This document shows positions 53,443-64,000 of a DNA stretch of 64,000 bases, in pieces; the stretch's first letter is position 1; each line of letters begins with the position of its first letter. Where the stretch lies: contig RHPI01002090.1 of NCBI GenBank assembly GCA_009103225.1, forward strand, positions 1,432,916-1,496,915, given 5' to 3'. Origin of the DNA: Chlorokybus atmophyticus. Lineage: Eukaryota; Streptophyta; Chlorokybophyceae; Chlorokybales; Chlorokybaceae. A program made the translations under genes and the position numbers. The notes beneath the pieces were generated by a model. The model saw only the letters and a program-made list of their open reading frames with translations, was not told where the DNA came from and ran no database searches.

Positions 53443-53453
53443 TGGCGCCAAAT
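53443..53453 (-). promoter_or_regulatory. E2F/DP-like site
   Basis: TGGCGCCAAAT, which on the minus strand reads ATTTGGCGCCA. Confidence 0.6.
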
Positions 53454-53498
53454 GTGACACAACGTCGGCATCGTCGACATTGCGCCTCCTCCAGGGTG

Positions 53499-55453
53499 AT
53501 GGCGGCAGAGACGGTGGCGGGGCGGCATGTCCTCGACGGCGTGCTTACGCATTCAGAGTGCCAGGTGCGTGCACCATACACCCCTTGCGTACACTGCCTG
53601 AAGACCCTACTTAGTTGACGCCCTGCCATGGTCATGCATGGACGGCAGGAGCTGGTGTTCATCAGCAGGGCGTGCGGGGTGCTGGGGTACCGCCCCCACG
53701 TGCGCTCCGTCACTCTTCACGACCTTGCGGCCTCCCGCGCCGCACTCATCCTGCCCATCTTGGCCGTCCGAGGTTGGTGAGCAGAGCGTGGAACAGACGC
53801 ATGCAAGCGTCTGCAGCATCGCTGTGACGAATTCACCACTTACAGAATTATATCATGCTGTTGATCAAAGACATCGTGTTAGTTGGGTACGCATTGTGAA
53901 TGGCATCGAGTGCGTTGTTCATTGATGGGGTGGTTGCTTCTCCTGTGACAGACAAGCTGCGCGAGGCAGTTGAAGCGCAATTCGACTGCCCTTTCGATCT
54001 GCACGTTGAGTTCACGGGACTCATCAGGTGAGGTGCGCACGCGCATCAACAAGTTCCGTGCGCACACTATGCATTGTACTCGTGGTGTGGTCATGCGGAG
54101 CTCAAGTGTACATGTGTGTACGTGGTGCCAGTGTGGTTACTCAGGTTGCCTCTGTTAGCGCAGCAGTGGCATGTTGAACAAGTTACACTAAGGCATGGCA
54201 AGCCCCCCATCATCTGTTGATGTGGCTTGGCACGGGGGCGCAGTTGGCGGCAAGACTCGTGCATTGGGTGGCACCATGACAGTAACCAGCCCTATCTCAA
54301 GCAGCGACACATATCCGTAAGCTCCTCGTCAAGCAGCGAGTGGTTGTGATGCTTTTCCACATTCAACCACTGTGGCAAGTATGAACGTCCCGCGTGCTTC
54401 AATCGCCCGCCCATACTGAGTGCGGATCTGTATGTGGGTGGGTTATGGCAGTTGGTGTGCTACCTCAATAGTGTTGGTGATGGCTTCACTGGCGGCAAGT
54501 TTCAGTTTCAGCAAGGAGAGCCTCAAGAAGTGGAACCATGCGCAGGGGTAAAGATTCGCATTCCAGCACCACGACATACATATGTTAAGCATGCTTGACC
54601 GTATGCGTGTGCTGCTGATTGCCAGCGCTCGTTGCAGCGCGTCGTGATGTACACTGCCGGCGAGGAGAACGTTCATCGAGTGTTGCCTGTGAGTCTGTTT
54701 GACTGAATGTATCCTTCAGCAACATACACAAACAAGAGACATGGCATGCATGCTTGCATGCAGGTCTGCAGCGGAGAGCGCTTCACACTTGCAATGTGGT
54801 TTACGCGCGACGCAGCATTTGAGGAGGACGTCACGTTGTTACCCAAACTTGAAGCCGCGTGTTGTTCAGTCAGCCCGCAGTGCGGGTCTTTGCCGGATAC
54901 AATGTACCAACAGAGGAAAGAATCTGAAGCATCGGCGCCAGAGTATGATGACATTCGGTTGGATACGCTGAAAGAAATGGGGCTGATGGTATGTGTGGAA
55001 GGCACGCGGGGCATCGAGCTCACCACATCCTCTGGAAGGCTGCCGTACGTATTCGAGAGCATTGCACATGCCTTGGAGGTAAGTTAATAATCGTGGAAGA
55101 TGCACTGCTGTATGTATGTGCTCGTGCGCGTGCGTACATGTGTTTGTATGTCTGTAGTTGTGAATGTGCATGTGCTCAAAGGAATGCGATGCAGTATGTG
55201 TGCGTGTTCGTGAGCGCAAGTGTGCTTGAGCTTGCTTGGTTGTGCGCAGTTGGCTTGCTTTTGGCAATGGCGCCGCGGCGGGTCGCTGCAAGCTCTCCAT
55301 GACTGCAGGCATGAAGCAGTGGCAACAGAGTTAGCAGACATACTCAGAGGGTGGTGGCGCTACAGTGCGAGGTTGCAGCAACAGTTGCACCACAGTTGGG
55401 CGGCCTGGAAGCGGGTCGGCGGCTTGTACTCTGTCACTTATTCAGAAAAGTAG
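53499..55453 (+). CDS. 2-oxoglutarate/Fe(II) oxygenase (plant At3g18210-like)
   Basis: Exons 53499-53564, 53649-53772 and 53952-54027 join in frame: MAAETVAGRHVLDGVL, ELVFISRACGVLGYRPHVRS and DKLREAVEAQFDCPFDLHVE. The next exon, ending at 54321, holds the metal site GWHHDSNQPYLKQRHIS, giving the H-x-D of the 2OG fold. Later exons read GGKFQFQQGEPQEVEPCAG and VVMYTAGEENVHRVLPV, which supplies the distal histidine. They continue with SGERFTLAMWFTRDAAFEED, where the SGxR arginine would bind 2-oxoglutarate. The last exon ends VTYSEK and a TAG at 55451-55453. The set of residues looks complete, so it should be an active dioxygenase; the substrate (a protein prolyl or other side chain) is not evident. 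Start chosen at 53499 because this exon joins in phase and the upstream ATG at 53288 overlaps the MCM3 start. Confidence 0.82.
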
Positions 55454-56025
55454 CAGCCCGCCATAAGCACATAAGAAAATGCTAAATGTCATTTTGGTCC
55501 GAGATTGTACAGAAGGCTCCAGGCATATGGCCTGCATGCAAGTAGGCTACATTGTGCACACGTTGACATTGCTTCACAATCTGTGCATACTGCGAGGTAA
55601 TGCTGTACAATTATTGATGAAAACTCCAGTGCCATCCAGCACCCTTGCAATGGCAACAACGCTGTGTGCATTGCTTGAAACAGCCTCTGCAATCTCTATT
55701 GCCGGCTTCACAAGACACAGCGCCAGTAGCACTGTCCACCACTTTGCTCTGCAACCAGCACAGCATGCAGTGCCGCTGCGCAACCCTACAGCAAGGATGA
55801 GTTTTGACAAACCAAAAGGTACACAGTTTCAACAAGCTAGAGCATTTACCAACAGAGCCCTCGCATGCCTGTAAACGTAAGGAGACAAGGGGTGCATGCT
55901 CATACTGGCCAAGTGATAATGCAGACATTGCCAAACGCAGTACAAAGAACTGGCACTGTGGGGTGAGCTGCAGGTCACCATCAAGCATATGTACAGAGCA
56001 TTGCAGCACAGCAATTGCAGGCAAG
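55454..56025. other. Convergent spacer, nothing recognised
   Basis: Open frames on both strands (for example 55479-55874) show no domain or conserved pattern. Confidence 0.5.
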
Positions 56026-57871
56026 TTACAATAGCGTCCTTTTCTTGGAAGAGTTCATGTACGGGCGCAGCACCCACTCGTCCTCGGCCTCCAACTGGTC
56101 TAGGGTTCCCAGCTTGATCTGCCAGAGGAAGATCCAGTAGCTTTCAGCACAAGCCTGCCATTACACGACCAGCCAACAAGAACGAGGTGTATGTTCTTAC
56201 TTGGTACAATCTCATCTCGAAGCGGGGTCCAATCTGAGCGGCAGGCACAACTAAGCAAGCACAACCAACACAACGTGCAGATTGCATGTCAAGCCACATG
56301 CACATAGCACAGACAAATGTCACACACAGAGCCTACCTCGTTGAGGTCAATGGACTTCACACCCTTGGGCTTCTCATAGACATGGTGTCGGAAAGATATG
56401 TAATCGCTTTGATTCGCGAACGTGATGATGCGCTTGGACTCATCCTTGGGCACCGCAAATAAGTACTTCAAGATGTTCTGCGTTCGCTGCCCGAGCTGTG
56501 TGGGGCAAAAGATCAGTCTTTGAAAAACCAGCTGATGTATTCTCCGAAAAGCATGCGCACCTTTGTGTTGAAGTTGTGAAACACCAAATGCGGCACGGCT
56601 TCCGACACAGTGCCAATATCCTTCGTGCTCTTGATATCATGCCTTGTCACCTGGCCCACACAACAGAATCCACTCGATAATGATCACACAGGAGAAGAGG
56701 GCTACGGGTCAAGTGTTTCCCTCACTCGCTTACTACAATGTCACTGTTCACATCGAGTCTTTGTGACGGAATGCTTACCACATTTGCGAGTCCAAAGTAT
56801 GCAGTAGGGCCGTAGGGCAAGTGGCTGATGACCAGGCCATCCGGCTCCCCTCTATGCTCGTGAACCATGACGATGTCCGTGAACTCGCTGGCCCGACAGG
56901 CCTCGACAATCTGCGCGATAACCTGCACGCAGGGTGACATGTGATAAGTGATAATGGACTAGTGGTAGTGCTTCCAAAAGCTAGCTGCATGCATACAAGC
57001 ACAGCTGACCTGCCCTCCCCTGTTGACTCGTTGTGCATTGGGAAAGATGAGCTTCAACTCCTGCATGTCAATGTGGTTAACTTTTCTGCATCACCTTTTG
57101 CAGCCTGAACATATGCAAGCAAGTCTGAGCACACACCTTGACGAATTGAGTCAAGCGGCTGCTGGGATCGCGGGAGGTCGTGAGCAAGATCTTTGGGTCT
57201 CGCTCACCGGCACGTGCGTACTCATCATCAATATGAGTACGAAGCTCTGCAAATGCAGGAGATGAGGAAGTGCAATTTACCACAATGCAAACGAGGGGTT
57301 GAAAAACTTATAATATCCACCTGCTGTTATCTCGTCTTCCAGCTCGACATCGTGCCTCAGCTGCCCCTCCTCACCGCGAAGCTCAGTCGGGATGGGCTTG
57401 CCCTCTGCAGCAAACACTCGTTGTATGCAATCCTGCATGCTGGATGATAACAGGGCCGGTCGACTGTTGTCATCACATGCAGACTCAGTTGTGCTGGTTG
57501 CACACTTGTATATGCATGTACAACCATGTTGCGTGCATTGGGCACGTGAACAGAGCAGCAGCAAAACACTCGTGTCCGGCATCCAATCGAACAATTACTT
57601 GAGTACTGAAATGCGGTAGCATGCATTGTGGAAGAAGAACTCTGTAACAGATTGGTTCCGGCTGAGGTAACTAGTCGTACTTGACAATCAGCTGCTGCCG
57701 ATACCTTGAGCTGGATTGGTGATATAATGACATGAGCGTGCACATGCGGTTGAGGTTACCTTCAAGAGCTTCCCGCAGCTTGCGCTTGCGATCGTAGACG
57801 GCCCGCTCCTTGCCCTCCAAGCTCTTGCGGTACAAGTACTCCCGCCGCAGCCTGGCGTTGCGCCTGATCAT
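56026..57871 (-). CDS. IMP4: IMP4, U3 snoRNP / SSU-processome Brix protein
   Basis: Minus-strand ATG at 57871: MIRRNARLRREYLYRKSLEG, the standard IMP4 N-terminus. Then PIPTELRGEEGQLRHDVELE, IDDEYARAGERDPKILLTTS, RDPSSRLTQFVK and IVMVHEHRGEPDGLVISHLP with YGPTAYFGLANV. It continues with YLFAVPKDESKRIITFANQ and SDYISFRHHVYEKP. The last exons end EDEWVLRPYMNSSKKRTLL with a TAA at 56026-56028. All Brix-domain landmarks are present in order and the expected length (about 290 aa) fits. IMP4 works with MPP10 and IMP3 in the nucleolus to pair U3 snoRNA with pre-18S rRNA. About eight short introns interrupt it. Confidence 0.92.
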
Positions 57872-58166
57872 CCCCCTCTCGCACCACGTCCACCTCCTCC
57901 TCCTCCACCTTATACACAAACACCCCCTCCAGCACCCACCTCAGACTCTCCTCCTCCGTCAGTCCCACAGCGCTCCCTCACCACGAAGCCACGGCGGCGG
58001 CGGCGAAGTAGAGCCTTCCGGTCAAGTTTAGCGGACGTTTAGGTGACAAGTGGACTGCGTTCATGACCGAGTTGGTAGAGTTTGGCGCCAAAACCTGCGG
58101 CAAAAGCGGCACTGTTCGCGGCAACGGCAGCGGCGGCGGTGTGGTTGCTGAGGTGCGGGTCGTGGG
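57872..58166. promoter_or_regulatory. Shared divergent promoter, IMP4 / DHFR-TS, with an E2F-like palindrome
   Basis: 295 bp between ATGs. TTTGGCGCCAAAA at 58081-58093 is a palindromic E2F site 74 bp before the DHFR-TS ATG. A pyrimidine-rich stretch (57880-57990) lies on the IMP4 side. Confidence 0.7.
58081..58093. promoter_or_regulatory. Palindromic E2F/DP site
   Basis: TTTGGCGCCAAA is its own reverse complement and contains TTTGGCGC on both strands. Confidence 0.7.
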
Positions 58167-60794
<2,628 letters not shown>

Positions 60795-60891
60795 AGCAGG
60801 CACATGTTCATTTCCCAAGCAGCCCATGTTCTCATTATGTACAATGCCAGGCATCGCCTTGTGTAAAATACTGTATTGTATCAGCATAGTC

Positions 60892-62090
60892 ATGTCACCG
60901 TGTTCGTCGCTCTTTGCCAATACGCTCAGCATTTAGCCGTTCCCATGCTGGAGGCGTATTGACTGGCGACACAACAACAGGAGGAGCCTGGGACTGTACA
61001 TGACCGGTGATTTCAGGAAGTACATTTCCTTCTTGTTCATCGGCTTCTTCATCTTCATCTTGTGGCCATGGAACAGATATGCGGCTTTTTCCTCCTGTTG
61101 GCGATGATGCTCTACGATGCCGGGTTTTCCCATACACGCTGCGGAAGAGAAACGTCAAATCCAGCCTCATTGCCTTCAATCAGTGTCAGCTGATCACCAC
61201 CAGACCAGACAACTTACATTATCTCTCTCAGCAGCTTCGTCGCCATCCACACCAGCGAGTCATGGGGCAGTATCTCGAGCTTGTTTCGCACTTTCTGAAG
61301 CAGACATTCTGCATCAGCAACAGAGCGACAGGGGAATGCTGAACAATGCGTGTGAGGCTGTCAGTTCAGCACGAGCGCAGTTACTTGTTTGCTAGCAGCA
61401 ACGATGCCATGGCATCATTCATATGTTGAGAACAGCATGCAATCGGCCAGAGTTACAGATTCACCTGGTTCAGCCGCCCCATGGCAGCCTCATACTCTGC
61501 ATCCGTTACCTCGCGCACCCGGCGAGGGCTGCACGATTGCCTTCGGTGGAAGTACGATCGCTCCGTAACAGCTCCCCTAGCAAGCCGGTCCGCTAGCTGA
61601 TCCTCGTCCCAGTCGTCATAAAACTGTACATGCGAACTCGAGCTCGGGCCGCCGCTGTCCTCCCCAACATGGTGCTGGCTGCTGAAGGACGGCACGCTGG
61701 GGTCACTCATGCTCAATGTTGTAAAGGTTGTCGTACTCGGCTGCTGCATTTGTGTACTCGCACTTGGCTCGCTGGTCAGGAAGCTGCTCTCGTAAAGAGG
61801 GGTGCTTCCCACTTGGCTGTCTGAATCGCTTTCTGAATTGCTGCTGATAGCCTCAGCGCTGTCTTCATCAGGAGAGTCCTGCATGGGATCAGGAGTAGGT
61901 ACATCATGTCAAATCAAGAGCTGCTGTGCATGGCAATGTATATGTGTGTTAACAACTGTCCCGGACTGTAGTTGATGTACGCACTGTTTTCACGGAATCG
62001 GTTTCTGAGGAGGATGGTGAAGGTTTTCCGCCAGCTAGCAAGTCATCAATGGCATCGTCATGCGGGTCGAGAAACTCATTCTGTATGCGC
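60892..62090 (-). CDS. Unrecognised Ser/Asp-rich protein, 5' end unplaced
   Basis: Minus-strand coding-like exons: about 62085-61990 (QNEFLDPHDDAIDDLLAGG), 61880-61466 (acidic and Ser-rich, ending EVTDAEYEAAMGRLNQVNL), 61330-61220 (ECLLQKVRNKLEILPHDSL) and 61180-60892 (ending ERLNAERIGKERRTR). The stop is at 60892-60894. The protein is mostly disordered, with one helical, possibly coiled-coil segment in the third exon. I do not recognise the family. It converges on DHFR-TS, with stop codons about 100 bp apart. Confidence 0.5.
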
Positions 62091-63179
62091 GGTGTCCTGC
62101 CTTCTGTGCAGAGCGAGCAAACCTCCAATTAGCGCATGCAACAATGTGCTGATAGTGCTTGCAATGCTGCTGTGTCCATTCCCTTACTTTGCGGTCGGTG
62201 CTCGCTTTGCGGTCGGTTGTCTGTTTGGCTCTTGTCAACCACATCAACACCCGCATGCATCGCTGCAAGGAATCTCACTGTTCAGCTGCGGACTTGGGGA
62301 ACCATTACAATTGAGTGATTCGACACAATTGCAGTGTACCGTCTCTGCTATGGTGGGGCCTTCTGCTGATGCTGGGGAAGAGCCATGGCGCATAGATCAT
62401 TCCTGTCCTGTCCAGCCTTTCCCTCGCCTGCATTGGGAAATTCAAACGTATGCATCCCACGCCTTGGAAGTGGCAGCTGGTCCCACCAGATGTCACAAGT
62501 TTCGTTCAGTTACAGCCATCATTGAGCGAGTACAGCTCTAATCAGATCCTGCCCGCTGCACGCAAGCTAAGCTAGCTGGACAAAGTCAAACGGCGCACGA
62601 AGCCTTGTTTGCTTCCCTCTCTGTCGCGCAGCAAAAGGGAGCGAACCCAACCCACATCAAGTACATTGAGTTAGGCGCGGGCTATACCGTCAGGAATGGC
62701 TGCGGCGGTGGTGAGTTGTGGTGGTGGTGGTCGTCCTGTCCCGCAACGCCGTGAGTCGGCACTGGCTCCCACGCCTTCTTCCCACCTTTCCTCTTGTGCC
62801 TGGTGCTTGGGGCGGCATCCGGCAGGCCGCCTGCATCCCCTCCAACGGCCGCCATCACCGCCCCCGCCTCGCCCCGCTCCCGCCTCACCCCGCCTCGCCA
62901 CTGCCTATTTGTGCGGCGGATTGGAGTGGCGCACGTGACCCGACAATCCGAAGATTTCGCCCTACCTGAGTCCTATCTGAGATCAGCAGTCGGTTTCCTT
63001 TTTGCAGCACCCTTCGCGACCCTTCATGACGGTTGCTTGTACTTCAAAACTCTTGCATGTTCCGTCAATAGAGTGTGCATCATCAATTTTGCAGCACCCT
63101 TCATGACGTGGACTTCAAGTGCTTACTGCCAGCAAGTTACTGAGAGGGGAGGAGGGGCCAAGCTTTGACACAAGGGCCC
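62091..63179. other. Region with no firm gene
   Basis: A + ORF from ATG 62696 codes an Ala/Pro/Arg-rich peptide that could be a leader exon of a gene running right. No conserved domain follows it. The phrase GCAGCACCCTTC...CATGACG recurs at 63004 and 63091. Confidence 0.35.
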
Positions 63180-64000
63180 CACCTTTTTGTGGAACCTCAA
63201 CCGTTGTTATTTATATGCTGACATTTGGATAAAATGGTTTGCACCATTAATCATTTCATGAGCTTATAAATCGTAAGAACACTAGCAGCTTCTTTCATCT
63301 AAACGGCTTTTTATACAACGGGCAATGTGCCATAAACAGTGAATATCGTCACAACATCTTCAAAACCGCAAACCATATAATGCATGAATGCAATTACCAC
63401 ATAAAGCACATGATATAGCGAGTCCAGGGGCCTCGGATGCGGTTAAAACTATGTATGCCCGCTCTATGTATTGTTGTGGTGTGTGTTCAGCGTGAGCGTG
63501 GGCTACATTGTGTATCATATATATGCATATATATACATAATGTATATCAATCAATAACATGTGATCATATGGCTTACAAGATGTGGAGTATTAATTGGTA
63601 ATTATTTATATACAATCGTACGTAATGTTACAAATGCACATGTTTAGTTATTTGTTGGAATAATCCGTTATTGACTTGCAATTGCGTATGAGATTCTGAC
63701 TTTAACAAGAAGCACACAATTTGACATTTCAATAACAAATGCATAAGATGCGTCGTACAATATAATACACAATAACATATTAAAATTTATCACATGAGTT
63801 GCATGCAACAACGCATACACGCATCAATTGTGTTGTACATAGTTGAAATGTTCAGTACTGCATGAGAATCGTTGGCACCTTTCGCTATTTATCATTGTAT
63901 GATAACCTAACGAATGCCATTTCACAGACCTATTGTGCCATTTGCTAAAATCAATGCAGTTCAAGAATTTTTCCTCATACTAAACGAATAACTAAGAGGG
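63180..64000. other. AT-rich terminal segment
   Basis: Base composition changes to clearly AT-rich, with TATATATG/CATATATA runs near 63510-63550. No ORF, RNA or repeat family was recognised. Confidence 0.6.

Larger units (their letters stand above)
53290..53498. promoter_or_regulatory. Shared divergent promoter, MCM3 / 2OG oxygenase, with two E2F-like sites
   Basis: 209 bp between the two ATGs. TTTTGGCGGGAAA at 53377-53389 matches the E2F/DP consensus TTTSSCGS. TGGCGCCAAAT at 53443-53453 is a second site on the other strand. Both lie within 165 bp of the MCM3 start. Confidence 0.7.

Overview
This is eukaryotic nuclear DNA: the genes are split by many short GT-AG introns (about 60-300 bp), there are no operons, and gene order alternates between strands. 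The gene content points to a green-lineage (Viridiplantae) alga. It includes a bifunctional DHFR-thymidylate synthase, a LUMINIDEPENDENS-type homeodomain protein, a PDE327-like FAD protein and a CxxC peroxiredoxin-like protein with plastid-type leaders, a DOMON-cytochrome b561 protein of plant type, and a chromodomain Ty3/gypsy element. The exact species cannot be read from the sequence, and 'possibly a streptophyte alga' is inference. One N at 36764 shows this is a draft scaffold.

Layout. 1-2025 (+): 3' part of a DOMON/cytochrome b561 gene. 2589-5864 (+): COG2509 FAD-dependent dehydrogenase in 10 exons, with a 43-bp perfect palindrome just before the ATG. 5865-8410: no clear gene; dispersed repeat, purine tract and a gene fragment. 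8411-11232 (-): SPPL-type intramembrane aspartyl protease. 11616-13363 (+): DUF3598-like protein. 14080-15651 (+): PRX_like1 thioredoxin-fold protein. 16195-16725 (-): an ORF whose C-terminus matches the fragment at 6740-6890. 16994-23437 (-): decayed chromovirus with only its 5' LTR. 23640-24472: large imperfect inverted repeat. 24679-25000 (+): uL30m-like ORF running into a 228-bp duplicated segment. 26433-30666 (-): four-BRCT protein. 32835-37714 (-): LUMINIDEPENDENS homologue. 37930-48006 (+): giant FURRY-family gene. 48863-53289 (-): MCM3. 53499-55453 (+): 2OG-Fe(II) oxygenase. 56026-57871 (-): IMP4. 58167-60794 (+): DHFR-TS. 60892-about 62090 (-): unrecognised acidic/Ser-rich protein. 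63180-64000: AT-rich, no gene seen.

How it fits together. Four gene pairs are head-to-head across short shared promoters: SPPL/DUF3598-like, LD/FRY, MCM3/2OG oxygenase and IMP4/DHFR-TS. The MCM3 and DHFR-TS promoters both carry sites matching the E2F/DP consensus. Both genes act in S phase (replicative helicase and dTMP supply), so shared cell-cycle control is the simplest reading. Accessory DNA is concentrated at 5.9-8.4 kb, 16-25 kb and in introns, where several hairpins and dispersed repeats were found.
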